Made by a program: the position numbers and the translations under genes. From Methyloglobulus sp. (lineage in GTDB: Bacteria; Pseudomonadota; Gammaproteobacteria; Methylococcales; Methylomonadaceae), in NCBI GenBank assembly GCA_013140405.1, contig JABFSV010000023.1:1-12538 (forward strand): 12,538 nucleotides of DNA. Reading direction: 5' to 3'. Positions 1 through 8,114 of the stretch are shown in pieces (the first letter of the stretch is position 1; each line of letters starts with the position of its first letter). A model generated the notes under the pieces. It was not told where the DNA came from, ran no database searches, and saw only the letters and a list, made by a program, of their open reading frames with translations.

Positions 1-92
1 GCATGGGCTGTTCCCAAAACAGAAAGTACCGCCATTATCGTCAATGCCAGTGGCTTGATAACTGGGCAGTTGTTGTACGGCTGATTGTTCAT
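1..92 (-). CDS. Partial secreted protein, N-terminus only
   Basis: Only the first 30 codons lie inside the window; the gene runs leftward off the edge. It starts at an ATG whose complement is at 90-92, with an SD (AGAGGA, complement at 100-105) seven bases upstream. After a short polar start comes a hydrophobic run (PLALTIMAVLSVLGTAHA) that looks like a Sec signal peptide with an A-x-A-like end near residue 31. The protein is therefore probably exported. Nothing of the mature chain is visible, so no family can be named. It is transcribed divergently from glnA and shares the 310-base intergenic region with it. Confidence 0.6.
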   Translation of the reverse strand, partial: MNNQPYNNCPVIKPLALTIMAVLSVLGTAH

Positions 93-215
93 GTCATTTT
101 CCTCTTGCTATTGATTATTTCTAAAATATTATCTCATAAAATTTCAAAGCACAGAACATGCCAGTTGCTAAAAAGCCAATTTTATTGGGTTTATACAACA
201 ACCCCATTAAAAACA

Positions 216-232
216 CGCACTATTGTTGTGCA
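216..232. promoter_or_regulatory. NtrC-like binding site 1
   Basis: The 17-base dyad CGCACTATTGTTGTGCA keeps the GCAC...GTGC arms of the enterobacterial NtrC site (TGCACCA-N3-TGGTGCA). It lies about 180 bases before the glnA start codon, a usual place for an enhancer of glnA. The assignment rests on motif and position only. Confidence 0.45.
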
Positions 233-246
233 ATTTAGCAAAACAA

Positions 247-263
247 TGCACCATTTTGGTTTT
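247..263. promoter_or_regulatory. NtrC-like binding site 2
   Basis: TGCACCATTTTGGTTTT has a perfect left half (TGCACCA) and a partial right half (TGGT) of the NtrC consensus. Its centre is 31 bases from the centre of the first site, close to three helical turns, so both would face the same side of the DNA as paired NtrC enhancer sites do. Confidence 0.45.
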
Positions 264-402
264 AGAGCTAATCTTCCATACAACAGGTTCAGGTGTTTTT
301 CATGGCTTGTTTTTTTTAGTGGCATACTAAATAAAAAAAATGGTATCGTTACCAAGTTTGGCTTCACTTACAGAACTTATAACATCTTAGGAGATAACAT
401 AA

Positions 403-1812
403 ATGTCAGCAGCAAACGTACTGAAAATGATTAAAGAAAATGACGTGAAATACGTTGATTTTCGTTTTTGCGATACCCGTGGCAAAGAGCAACACGTTAC
501 TTTTCCAGCCCATAGCATTGATGAAGACACCTTTGAAGAAGGCAATATGTTTGACGGCTCTTCAATCGCAGGTTGGAAGCACATTAATGAGTCCGACATG
601 ATTCTGATGCCGGATCCATCTACTGCCGTTATGGATCCCTTCTATGATGAAAAAACCATCATCTTGCGTTGCGACATTATCGAACCTAAAAACATGCAAG
701 GTTACGAGCGCGACCCACGTTCAATAGCAAAACGCGCCGAAGCCTATCTAAAATCAACTGGCATTGCTGATACTGCATTCTTTGGCCCAGAAAACGAATT
801 CTTCGTGTTTGACGACGTTCGTTGGGGCACCGACATGAGCGGCTCGTTCTACAAGGTTGACTCTGAAGAAGCGGGCTGGAACTCCGAAAAAGTGTATGCT
901 GACGGCAACATCGGCCACCGTCCTGGCATTAAAGGCGGTTATTTCCCAGTCCCCCCAGTTGATTCATTGCAAGACATGCGTTCCGCCATGTGTTCAACCC
1001 TGGAAGAAATGGGCCAGGTCACTGAAGTGCATCACCATGAAGTGGCGACTGCGGGACAATGCGAAATCGGTGTCAGATTCAACACCTTGGTTAAAAAAGC
1101 CGATGAGGTATTAACACTGAAGTATGTCGTTGCCAATATCGCCCACGCTTATGGCAAAACGGCAACCTTTATGCCCAAACCACTGGTTGGCGATAATGGC
1201 AGCGGTATGCACGTGCACCAATCACTCGCTAAAGGCGGTGTTAACCTGTTTACTGGCGATTTGTACGGTGGCTTGTCTGAAACTGCCCTGTTCTACATTG
1301 GCGGTATTATCAAACACGCTAAAGCCTTAAATGCTTTCACTAACGCTTCAACCAACAGCTATAAACGCTTGGTTCCAGGCTTCGAGGCACCTGTTATGCT
1401 GGCTTACTCAGCACGTAACCGTTCTGCTTCTATCCGTATTCCTTTCGTTAACAATCCAAAAGGCCGTCGTATTGAAGTGCGTTTCCCTGATTCAACTGCA
1501 AACCCGTATTTAGCGTTCGCAGCGATGATGATGGCTGGTTTGGACGGCATCCAAAACAAAATCCATCCAGGCGAAGCAATGGATAAAGACTTGTACGACT
1601 TGCCACCAGAAGAAGAAAAACTGATTCCACAAGTCTGCCACGCCTTCGACCAAGCTTTGGATGCGCTGGACAATGACCGTGACTTCTTGACCCGTGGCGG
1701 TGTATTCACCAACGATGCGATTGATGGTTACATCGAACTCAAAATGGCGGAAGTTACCCGTATCCGTATGAGTACACATCCTGTTGAATACGACATGTAC
1801 TATAGCTTGTAA
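403..1812 (+). CDS. glnA: Type I glutamine synthetase
   Basis: Glutamine synthetase condenses glutamate and ammonia to glutamine with ATP, as a cytoplasmic dodecamer and the main entry of ammonia into metabolism. The 469-residue length equals the E. coli enzyme. Visible hallmarks in order are FDGSSIAGW near residue 50, the ATP-binding [16 protein letters not shown], the glutamate-binding NRSASIRIP, and DLYDLPPEE, whose Tyr398 (397 without Met) is the adenylylation site. It is therefore a class I-beta enzyme, expected to be controlled by adenylyltransferase GlnE and PII. The ATG start is supported by TTAGGAGAT upstream. Two NtrC-like sites lie in its leader and a strong terminator follows, so it is probably monocistronic. 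Confidence 0.98.
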   Translation: MSAANVLKMIKENDVKYVDFRFCDTRGKEQHVTFPAHSIDEDTFEEGNMFDGSSIAGWKHINESDMILMPDPSTAVMDPFYDEKTIILRCDIIEPKNMQGYERDPRSIAKRAEAYLKSTGIADTAFFGPENEFFVFDDVRWGTDMSGSFYKVDSEEAGWNSEKVYADGNIGHRPGIKGGYFPVPPVDSLQDMRSAMCSTLEEMGQVTEVHHHEVATAGQCEIGVRFNTLVKKADEVLTLKYVVANIAHAYGKTATFMPKPLVGDNGSGMHVHQSLAKGGVNLFTGDLYGGLSETALFYIGGIIKHAKALNAFTNASTNSYKRLVPGFEAPVMLAYSARNRSASIRIPFVNNPKGRRIEVRFPDSTANPYLAFAAMMMAGLDGIQNKIHPGEAMDKDLYDLPPEEEKLIPQVCHAFDQALDALDNDRDFLTRGGVFTNDAIDGYIELKMAEVTRIRMSTHPVEYDMYYSL

Positions 1813-1815
1813 TTT

Positions 1816-1838
1816 TTAAGCCTGTAAAACAGGCTTAA
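1816..1838. repeat. Perfect 10-bp inverted repeat after glnA
   Basis: TTAAGCCTGT, a three-base loop AAA, then ACAGGCTTAA, starting three bases after the glnA stop codon. It precedes the true terminator hairpin and has no long T run after it. It may protect the 3' end of the glnA mRNA or form a tandem terminator with the next hairpin. Confidence 0.6.
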
Positions 1839-1849
1839 AGACCTTAAAA

Positions 1850-1884
1850 CCCCGCAAGCTATTCTTGGCTTCGCGGGGTTTTTT
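1850..1884 (+). terminator. Rho-independent terminator of glnA
   Basis: CCCCGC (1850-1855) pairs with GCGGGG (1873-1878), extended by AAGC/GCTT with a single bulged C at 1872, and is followed directly by six T residues (1879-1884). This is a canonical intrinsic terminator on the plus strand. Confidence 0.92.
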
Positions 1885-1950
1885 ATGCGGTATAGCATAT
1901 TTTTTATCACCCAATTGATACCTTGAAATGAAGTGAATGCAAAAAGAACC

Positions 1951-2301
1951 ATGCTACGCTTTAAAACGAAAAGTAGTTTTTACCTGATTTTATTTTGTTG
2001 GATTTTGCAAGACATAACCCAAGCTGGGCAAATCCATGTTCAAGGGCTTGATGAAATTCAGCAAACTGTGGATCAATTTGTTATTTTGGAAAACCAGAAA
2101 AACAACAGCGCATGGGTTGCTGACAATGTAAATAACAAAGTCCTCGTCCCTAAATGCAATGTGCCTCTATCAGCAAAATGGATGCCGAAGAACTATGGCT
2201 TATCGCGCAAAAGCATCGCCGTAATTTGCCAGCAGACCGATGATAAGGACTTTAAAAAATGGGATATATTTGTGCCTGTCACTAAAAAGCACCCAAAGTA
2301 A
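1951..2301 (+). CDS. Short FlgA-like secreted protein lacking the SAF domain
   Basis: The chain begins with a signal-peptide-like stretch (SSFYLILFCWILQDITQA) and then resembles the N-terminal domain of FlgA, the periplasmic chaperone for flagellar P-ring assembly. The match is a helix with I-x-x-T-V-D-Q-F, then VPKCNVPLSAKWMP (compare L-P-x-C-x-x-P-L in FlgA), then IAVICQQ and WDIFVPV (compare V-R-C ... W-x-x-Y-V-P-V). The two cysteines match the family's disulfide pair. Full FlgA has about 220-250 residues and a C-terminal SAF domain; this chain stops right after the first domain. The start is uncertain: ATG 1951 gives 116 residues, while an in-frame GTG at 1933 gives 122; neither has a good SD. 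No flagellar gene is nearby. It could be a degenerate or repurposed paralogue. Confidence 0.6.
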   Translation: MLRFKTKSSFYLILFCWILQDITQAGQIHVQGLDEIQQTVDQFVILENQKNNSAWVADNVNNKVLVPKCNVPLSAKWMPKNYGLSRKSIAVICQQTDDKDFKKWDIFVPVTKKHPK

Positions 2302-2339
2302 CGGATTGCGGCAAATAATGCATCAAACCTCGCTGATTA

Positions 2340-3467
2340 TTATTTAACCAAACTCAACAAAACTCCCGCCGCTACCGCTGAACCTATCACCCCTGCAACA
2401 TTTGGCCCCATGGCGTGCATCAGCAAGAAGTTATGGGGATTGCTTTCCAGGCCTAGCTTATTGGCAACCCGTGCCGCCATCGGTACAGCGGAAACACCAG
2501 CCGCGCCGATCAATGGATTAATTAAGGTGCTACTGAACCGGTTCATGATTTTTGCCATGATGACACCTGCCGCAGTGCCTATGGCGAAGGCACATGCGCC
2601 TAGTGCCAATATTCCCAAGGTTTTGGCTTGCAAAAAGGCTTCTGCACTAAGTTTTGATCCTACCGATAAACCTAGAAATATGGTGACTATATTGATGAGT
2701 TCGTTTTGCGCGGTTTGGCTTAGCCGTTCGACAACGCCACTTTCCCGCATTAGATTACCCAGGGCGAACATGCCGATTAACGGCGTCGCAGAAGGCAATA
2801 ACAAGATGGACAGAAAGAGCAGCATTAATGGAAACACGATTTTTTCAGCTTTGCTGACATCGCGAAGTTGCTGCATCTCAATTTTGCGTTCGTCCTCTGT
2901 TGTCAAGGCACGCATGATCGGTGGCTGGATTAACGGCACTAAAGCCATATAGGAATAAGCCGCCACGGCTATCGCGCCCAGCAAATCAGGAGCCAGTTTC
3001 GAGGCGACATAAATCGCGGTTGGCCCATCTGCACCACCAATAATGCCTATGGCTGCGGCATCTTTCAAGCTGAACTCTAATCCCGGGATGATGTTCAGTG
3101 CCAATGCACCCAGCAAGGAAGCGAAGATACCGAATTGTGCCGCCGCACCCAATAGCAGGGTTTTAGGGTTCGCAATCATTGGGCCGAAATCGGTCATTGC
3201 GCCTACGCCCATAAAGATAAGCAAGGGGAATATCCCAGCCTTAATCCCGAAATAGAGGTAGTGCAGGATGCCACCTTCTTCGGTCATACCCGCTACGGGA
3301 ATATTGCTGAGAATTGCCCCGAAACCGATGGGTAATAACAGTAAGGGTTCAAAGCCCTTGCTGATAGCAAGAAACAGCAGCACAAAGCCCACCAGCATCA
3401 TAAACGCCTGACCACCAGTAAAGTTATAAAGTCCGGTGCTATGCCACAGTGAAAGTAGGTTTTCCAT
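2340..3467 (-). CDS. oadB: Na+-translocating oxaloacetate decarboxylase, beta subunit
   Basis: OadB is the integral-membrane subunit that decarboxylates carboxybiotin and couples this to Na+ export. The 375-residue chain has many membrane segments and the family signatures: [20 protein letters not shown] at about 144-163, with Asp147 matching the essential aspartate of the GGADGPT motif, [38 protein letters not shown], and [18 protein letters not shown] near the end. Glutaconyl-CoA and methylmalonyl-CoA decarboxylase beta subunits are close relatives; the adjacent oadA favours oxaloacetate as substrate. It is the last gene of oadG-oadA-oadB. No SD is visible before the ATG, so translation may depend on coupling or on the upstream mRNA structure. 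Confidence 0.95.
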   Translation of the reverse strand: MENLLSLWHSTGLYNFTGGQAFMMLVGFVLLFLAISKGFEPLLLLPIGFGAILSNIPVAGMTEEGGILHYLYFGIKAGIFPLLIFMGVGAMTDFGPMIANPKTLLLGAAAQFGIFASLLGALALNIIPGLEFSLKDAAAIGIIGGADGPTAIYVASKLAPDLLGAIAVAAYSYMALVPLIQPPIMRALTTEDERKIEMQQLRDVSKAEKIVFPLMLLFLSILLLPSATPLIGMFALGNLMRESGVVERLSQTAQNELINIVTIFLGLSVGSKLSAEAFLQAKTLGILALGACAFAIGTAAGVIMAKIMNRFSSTLINPLIGAAGVSAVPMAARVANKLGLESNPHNFLLMHAMGPNVAGVIGSAVAAGVLLSLVK

Positions 3468-3511
3468 TTATGTTTTTAAAATCGAATCCGTTATGATTGA
3501 GTAAGTAGCTG

Positions 3512-3537
3512 CTCCTTCTCCCTTGAGGGAGAAGGAG
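3512..3537 (-). other. Perfect stem-loop between oadA and oadB
   Basis: CTCCTTCTCCC (3512-3522), loop TTGA, GGGAGAAGGAG (3527-3537): an 11-bp perfect stem in the 74-base gap between the oadA stop and the oadB start. On the minus strand it is not followed by a U run, so it does not look like an intrinsic terminator. An mRNA-processing or stability element, or a dispersed palindromic repeat, is more likely. Confidence 0.75.
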
Positions 3538-3541
3538 TCTT

Positions 3542-5332
3542 CTACAATGAAACCAGTACATCGCCACTGGCAACGGTACCGCCTTCTTTCACATTAACAG
3601 CACTAACAATCCCCGCAACTTTGGTACGAATTTCGGTCTCCATCTTCATGGCTTCCATGATGACAACCACCTCACCTTTGGCGACACTGGCACCGACTTC
3701 AACTAGGATTTTTAAAATAGTGCCTGCCATAGGTGCGACTACCACTTCACCGCTGCTGGATGCTGGGGTTGCGTACGCGGCGCTGACTTCTGGTTTGATA
3801 CTCAACTCAGAACCTCCTGGCCCCACAGCGACCTTGAAGTGCCGTCCATCAACATTAACAGAATAGGTTTCAATAGCTGAAGCCGATTTGTTAGCCGTTG
3901 CTGTTGAGTTAGAAGCGGCGAATGCCTTAGGATCGGGCGCTGCTTCAAATGCGGATGGATTACCTCGATTAAGCAGAAACTTCCAGCCAACTTGATTGAA
4001 CATGCCATTGATTAAGGCATCTTCTTCAACACATTCAGCTAGCCTTATGCCTTCTTTCTCGGCTTTTTCCAGCACATCTGAAACCAGTTTGTTCATTTCC
4101 GATTCGAGTAAATCGGCTGGACGGCAGGTAATGGCTGTCGAGCCATTCAACACCCGCATTTGTAATTCTTTATTGACCGGTGCGGGGGTTGCGCCGTATT
4201 CACCTTTCAAAACGCCAGCGGTTTCTTTGGTGATAGTTTTGTAACGCTCACCGCTCATCACATTTATCACGGCTTGCGTACCGACGATTTGCGATGTCGG
4301 TGTCACGAGAGGAATAAAACCCAGATCTTCGCGCACACGAGGGATTTCCTTGATGACTTCGTCAAACTTGTCTGCCGCGCCTTGCTCTTTCAACTGGCTT
4401 TCCATATTGGTCAACATGCCGCCCGGTACTTGTGCGATCAAGATTCGGCTGTCAACCCCTTTCAAGCTGCCCTCAAACTGGGCGTATTTTTTACGGACTT
4501 CACGAAAGTAGGTAGCGATTTCTTCCAGCTTGACCAAATCCAGCCCCGTATCACGGTCTGTGCCCTCAAAACTTGCAACTATGGTCTCGGTGGGGCTATG
4601 TCCGTAAGTCATGCTCAACGAGGAAATGGCAGTATCGACATTATCAATACCTGCTTCGGCGGCCTTGATGATACTGGGGACACTCAAGCCTGTGGTCGCG
4701 TGACATTGCATGTGGATAGGGATGTTAGTGCTTTTTTTCAGGCGGCTGACCAGCTCAAAGGCATCATAAGGTTTCAGCAGACCCGCCATATCCTTAATGC
4801 AGATGGAATGTGCGCCCATATCTTCAATCTGCTTGCCCAAGGCTACCCATACATCCATCGTGTGGACTGGACTGGTGGTATAGGAAATCGTCCCTTGGGC
4901 GTGGGCATCGGTATTCAACACCGCTTTGACGGCGCGTTCGATATTACGCATATCGTTCATGGCATCAAATATGCGAAACACGTCAATGCCGTTGATAGCA
5001 CAGCGTTCGACAAACTTATCGACGACATCATCGGCATAGTGGCGGTAGCCTAACAGGTTTTGACCGCGCAACAACATTTGTTGGCGGGTTTTAGGCATGG
5101 CCTTTTTAAGCAAACGTAAACGTTCCCAAGGATCTTCGCCGAGATACCGGATGCAGGCATCAAAAGTCGCACCGCCCCAGGATTCCATTGACCAATAGCC
5201 GATTTCATCCAGCTTGCCGCAAATGGGCAGCATGTCTTCAATACGCAAGCGGGTTGCCAGAATAGACTGGTGCGCGTCGCGCAACACAACCTCAGTAATA
5301 GCCAGGGGTTTTTTCTTGTTTTTCGTTGCCAT
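3542..5332 (-). CDS. oadA: Oxaloacetate decarboxylase alpha subunit (biotin carboxyltransferase)
   Basis: OadA transfers CO2 from oxaloacetate to its own biotin, which is then decarboxylated by OadB at the membrane. The 596-residue chain has an N-terminal carboxyltransferase TIM barrel ([12 protein letters not shown] near residue 12, [15 protein letters not shown], metal-site [13 protein letters not shown]), a conserved C-terminal carboxyltransferase region, an Ala/Ser-rich linker at about 470-520, and a biotinyl domain with EAMKMET; the biotinylated lysine is Lys563, 33 residues before the end, as usual. Pyruvate carboxylase subunit B has the same architecture, but the flanking oadG and oadB decide for the Na+ pump. 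The ATG start has only a weak SD. Oad can run anaplerotic reversal or make pyruvate while building a Na+ gradient. Confidence 0.96.
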   Translation of the reverse strand: MATKNKKKPLAITEVVLRDAHQSILATRLRIEDMLPICGKLDEIGYWSMESWGGATFDACIRYLGEDPWERLRLLKKAMPKTRQQMLLRGQNLLGYRHYADDVVDKFVERCAINGIDVFRIFDAMNDMRNIERAVKAVLNTDAHAQGTISYTTSPVHTMDVWVALGKQIEDMGAHSICIKDMAGLLKPYDAFELVSRLKKSTNIPIHMQCHATTGLSVPSIIKAAEAGIDNVDTAISSLSMTYGHSPTETIVASFEGTDRDTGLDLVKLEEIATYFREVRKKYAQFEGSLKGVDSRILIAQVPGGMLTNMESQLKEQGAADKFDEVIKEIPRVREDLGFIPLVTPTSQIVGTQAVINVMSGERYKTITKETAGVLKGEYGATPAPVNKELQMRVLNGSTAITCRPADLLESEMNKLVSDVLEKAEKEGIRLAECVEEDALINGMFNQVGWKFLLNRGNPSAFEAAPDPKAFAASNSTATANKSASAIETYSVNVDGRHFKVAVGPGGSELSIKPEVSAAYATPASSSGEVVVAPMAGTILKILVEVGASVAKGEVVVIMEAMKMETEIRTKVAGIVSAVNVKEGGTVASGDVLVSL

Positions 5333-5405
5333 TCTTGTTTACGACTCTAAAACCTGCCGATTTGTTTAATCGTGGTTATTGGGATGAAATAATTATAGGT
5401 TTCTT

Positions 5406-5420
5406 TTCGTACTTTACGAA
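5406..5420 (-). other. Small stem-loop between oadG and oadA
   Basis: TTCGTA (5406-5411), loop CTT, TACGAA (5415-5420): a perfect 6-bp dyad in the 112-base gap between oadG and oadA. Role unknown; it could tune relative expression of the small gamma subunit and OadA, or mark an operator. Confidence 0.35.
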
Positions 5421-5444
5421 TAATACCCTAAACCAACAGGAGTA

Positions 5445-5672
5445 TTAATGATGTTTTTTTCGGTACTGATGAACTGCCGCAGAAATCGCTGCAACAGTAC
5501 TCTTATCAATACTGCTAGGCATACTGGGGATTTTAGGGGTTGCACCAGGAAAATAGCGTTGCACTAAAGCAGACATTAGGTTGATTGCAACTACTAACAT
5601 GGCAAGGAATATAAATACGATTCCCATACCAGCAAACATCAGCTCAACACCGCTTCTGATCTGTTCTGTCAT
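5445..5672 (-). CDS. oadG: Oxaloacetate decarboxylase gamma subunit
   Basis: OadG is the small membrane anchor that joins OadA to OadB and carries a metal site needed for assembly and activity. The 75-residue chain has one N-terminal transmembrane helix (ELMFAGMGIVFIFLAMLVVAI), a proline-containing linker (FPGATPKIPSMPSS), and a C-terminal AAVHQYRKKHH typical of OadG, with His residues that can bind Zn2+. It is the first gene of the leftward oadG-oadA-oadB operon, the usual GAB order. The ATG start has purine-rich AAAAGGCG about ten bases upstream. Confidence 0.92.
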   Translation of the reverse strand: MTEQIRSGVELMFAGMGIVFIFLAMLVVAINLMSALVQRYFPGATPKIPSMPSSIDKSTVAAISAAVHQYRKKHH

Positions 5673-5974
5673 GCCCTACGCCTTTTAATTTAATTAAGAA
5701 CCCAGCCAGCATTATCTCTAAAACCTTCCCACTAAACAAACTAAAAGCATCCTGCTTAAACTGCGCCGCCACTAAAATTGATACCGCTCTTCAATCGATG
5801 CACAACACTTTAGAAAATATAAAATAAATACACATGCAAACTATAGCTGACATCTCCATTTTACTTAGAAACACAATTCAATCAACCCGTACATGCAAAA
5901 TGAATTTTTGTTTCCTGGCTATGAAGCCGTAGTGCCTCGTGTACAATCAGGGCATACCAATTTCAATTATAAAC
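5673..5974. promoter_or_regulatory. Divergent control region between oadG and HxlR regulator gene
   Basis: This 302-base AT-rich gap must hold the oad promoter (leftward) and that of the regulator gene (rightward). On the plus strand TACAAT at 5942-5947 is a plausible -10 element, which would place transcription start just before the ATG at 5975. A 9-base direct repeat ACATGCAAA occurs at 5832-5840 and 5891-5899, and a small dyad GGCT-ATGA-AGCC lies at 5917-5928; either could bind the regulator. On the minus strand 5644-5790 is an open frame of 48 codons without a supported start. No RNA gene is recognised. Confidence 0.35.
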
Positions 5975-6361
5975 ATGAATGCGAACATCCCTAACTACCG
6001 CTCAGAATGCCCATTATCGACTGCATTAGATGTTATCGGCGATAAATGGAGCCTGTTAATCGTACGCGATATGTGCATGAATAAAGCGAGATACGGCGAC
6101 TTCCTGTCCTCGCCTGAGGGCATCCCAACCAATATCCTCGCCAATCGGTTACGTCGTCTGGAGGTAACCGGCATTATTCACAAAAAACTCTATCAGACCA
6201 AGCCGTTACGTTATGAATACTCTTTAACAACCAAAGGTGCTAATCTACTTCCTGTGCTACAACAACTTGCAATCTGGGCGCATCAGCATGTTCCTGAGTG
6301 TGGAGTCCCCCCAGAATGGTTTTTGAGCGCAAAACCTGAGAATTTGGTAAAAAATTATTGA
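5975..6361 (+). CDS. HxlR-family winged-helix transcriptional regulator
   Basis: The 128-residue chain is a typical HxlR/MarR-like regulator: a conserved Cys near the start (SECPLSTALDVIGDKW), the family core KWSLLIVRDMCMNKARYGDF, the recognition-helix region IPTNILANRLRRLEVTGIIHKK, and the wing LRYEYSLTTKGANLLPVL. Such proteins bind DNA as dimers; several members sense reactive electrophiles or oxidants through the N-terminal cysteine, which is present here (Cys12 counted from ATG 5975). A longer form starting at GTG 5939 is possible, but it would begin upstream of the candidate -10 element and adds no conserved sequence. It is divergent from the oad operon; regulation of oad is a guess from position. 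Target and ligand are unknown. Confidence 0.88.
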   Translation: MNANIPNYRSECPLSTALDVIGDKWSLLIVRDMCMNKARYGDFLSSPEGIPTNILANRLRRLEVTGIIHKKLYQTKPLRYEYSLTTKGANLLPVLQQLAIWAHQHVPECGVPPEWFLSAKPENLVKNY

Positions 6362-6583
6362 GACCCAAACCCAACGCCACAAAATAACCAACATTCACAG
6401 TTGGCTTGCGGCTTTTGGCTAAACTTTATTCAAACTCCGTCGAACTTGTTTAGTATCCGATATACGTAATATTTTCACCATAATTTCCATAGTTTTTCAT
6501 TAACAAAACAGTCAGATACTGGTAAATTGCACACCGACACCTTATCGATAGACTGTGTCAACCCAACAATGAGGAGATCGTAC
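6362..6583 (+). promoter_or_regulatory. Intergenic leader of the DUF937-OmpA gene
   Basis: A 222-base AT-rich gap. The only clear signal is the strong SD GAGGAG at 6571-6576, seven bases before ATG 6584, which fixes the start of the next gene against an in-frame TTG at 6527. A weak dyad CCAAC...GTTGG follows the regulator gene but lacks a T run, so I do not call a terminator. Confidence 0.4.
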
Positions 6584-8110
6584 ATGTCTAACAACTTGCT
6601 AGAATCATTAAAAGAATACCTATCGGGTGATGTAGTTTCAAACTTGGCAACCCTAATTGGGCAATCACCGAAAGATACCGAGTCCGCGCTGTCCACAGCC
6701 CTGCCCTCGTTGTTCGCCGGACTGGTCGATAAAAGCTCTGATACAAAAAGTATCAGCAATCTTTTTAACTTACTGATTGATGGCAACCATGATGGCGGCG
6801 TACTCAGCAATCTGGGTGCCTTATCGCGCGGCGGTGAAGAAACCACTAAATTGATGTCTGATGGCGGGAGCTTATTAGCATCGCTCTTTGGCGACAAAGC
6901 TACCGGCATTACCAATTTGGTTGCAAACGCAAGCGGCATCAGCAAGGATTCATCCAGTTCCTTACTCGGCTTCGTTACTCCTTTAGTCATGGGCTTGATT
7001 GGCAGAAAACTGAAAATTGGAAAAATAAATGACTCTGCTGGACTAGCCAAACTTTTGAATGAGCAGAGTGGCTTTTTAAAGGACTTTATTCCTGTGAGCC
7101 TCAGTAGCCTTGTCGATATTCCCAAAACTACTGTTATTAGCAAGGCCGCAACCGTCACTGACACCATGAGTGATTTCGATAAAGCGGCTTACTCACTGGA
7201 TGATGGTGCGCCCTTCCAAGAAAAGGCTGCGTCTGTAACTGCGACACTGGGCAATATAGGCAATACCATTGAGGATGTCGTGGAAGATGCCTTATCGGAT
7301 GCCAAAAATCTCGCGGAAAATATTGGTGGCACAGCCAGTCAGTTTGGCTCACATGTCGTTAAAGAAGGCAAGGACTTTGCCCATAGTGCAGCCGAAGTAT
7401 TCGAAGACGGCGCGGGTGAAGGCAGGAAGTTTCTGCCATGGATACTCATAGCGGCAGCACTTGCTTTGGCTTGGGGCCTACTTAAAAGTTGCAGCATCCC
7501 AGAAACAACGACAGAAACCACCGCGCCGTCAGTGACTGCCCCGCCAGCAACTACGCCTCCTCCTGCGGAACCAATCGCCGAAGCCCCCCCTGCAACACCA
7601 GATCCCAGCGCACCTCCTGCTGAGCCAGCCAAGGTTGAAGTTCCAGCAACTGACAGCAATTTCTATGAAAAAACCTTGTCTACCGGTTATGCCATCAAAG
7701 CTGCCAAAGACGGGCTTGAAAGTAAGTTAGTTAGCTTTATCGAAAGCAATGAAGCGATCAACAAAGATTTATGGTTTACGATGGATGGCATTCAATTCGA
7801 CACCAACAAAGCCACCATCAGGTCAGAATCTGATGCACAAATTAGCCATATTGCCGAGGTCTTGAAAGCCTATCCGAAGGTCAAAATCAAAATCGGCGGT
7901 TACACCGATAACACGGGCAACGCCAATGCCAACAAAAAACTGTCCAATAACCGCGCCAATGCCGTTAAAAAGGCAATCGTCAGCAAAGGCATTGCTGCAG
8001 ATCGTATGGATGCTGAAGGTTACGGCAGCGACCATCCCGTTGCTACCAATGACACCGAAGAAGGACGGCAACAAAACCGCCGTATAGATGTACGGGTGAC
8101 TGAAAAATAA
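6584..8110 (+). CDS. DUF937-transmembrane-OmpA envelope protein
   Basis: This 508-residue protein joins three parts. Residues 1-180 resemble the DUF937 (YidB-like) domain, with LLESLKEYLSGDVVSNLA, ALPSLFAGLVDK and a repeated helical pattern. Residues 190-280 are acidic and helical. A single membrane segment follows at 284-301 (LPWILIAAALALAWGLL), then a Pro/Thr/Ala-rich linker (305-355), then an OmpA C-terminal domain (398-506) with the peptidoglycan-binding core IKIGGYTDNTGNANANKKLS, N-x-x-R-A and NRRIDVRV. The inferred topology is an inner-membrane anchor with DUF937 in the cytoplasm and OmpA domain in the periplasm contacting peptidoglycan. The start is fixed by GAGGAG seven bases upstream. 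DUF937 function is not established, so the role (envelope tethering or stress) is inference. Confidence 0.87.
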   Translation: MSNNLLESLKEYLSGDVVSNLATLIGQSPKDTESALSTALPSLFAGLVDKSSDTKSISNLFNLLIDGNHDGGVLSNLGALSRGGEETTKLMSDGGSLLASLFGDKATGITNLVANASGISKDSSSSLLGFVTPLVMGLIGRKLKIGKINDSAGLAKLLNEQSGFLKDFIPVSLSSLVDIPKTTVISKAATVTDTMSDFDKAAYSLDDGAPFQEKAASVTATLGNIGNTIEDVVEDALSDAKNLAENIGGTASQFGSHVVKEGKDFAHSAAEVFEDGAGEGRKFLPWILIAAALALAWGLLKSCSIPETTTETTAPSVTAPPATTPPPAEPIAEAPPATPDPSAPPAEPAKVEVPATDSNFYEKTLSTGYAIKAAKDGLESKLVSFIESNEAINKDLWFTMDGIQFDTNKATIRSESDAQISHIAEVLKAYPKVKIKIGGYTDNTGNANANKKLSNNRANAVKKAIVSKGIAADRMDAEGYGSDHPVATNDTEEGRQQNRRIDVRVTEK

Positions 8111-8114
8111 TTTA

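Larger units (their letters stand above)
93..402. promoter_or_regulatory. glnA leader and divergent regulatory region
   Basis: This 310-base AT-rich gap separates the divergent partial gene from glnA. It holds two NtrC-like dyads (216-232 and 247-263) and the glnA SD (TTAGGAGAT, about 387-395, ending some seven bases before the ATG). I looked for a sigma-54 -24/-12 pair (GG, ten bases, GC) between the dyads and the start codon and found none that fits; the nearest is GG at 292-293 with GC eleven rather than ten bases on. No convincing sigma-70 promoter stands out either, so the transcription start is unresolved. No small gene with an SD is visible. Confidence 0.5.

Noticed and set aside
264..402. 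Sigma-54 promoter for glnA
   Set aside because: No GG-N10-GC pair with the right flanks; the nearest candidate (GG at 292-293) is off by one base, so I did not annotate it.
2410..2952. Plus-strand open frame of 180 codons
   Set aside because: Antisense to the membrane protein OadB; no start signal.
4274..5053. Plus-strand open frame of 259 codons
   Set aside because: It is exactly antisense to the conserved carboxyltransferase domain of oadA; its sequence is explained by that gene and has no SD or family features.
6527..6583. TTG-initiated 19-residue extension of the DUF937-OmpA protein
   Set aside because: The ATG at 6584 has a strong SD at the right distance, and the DUF937 domain begins right after it.
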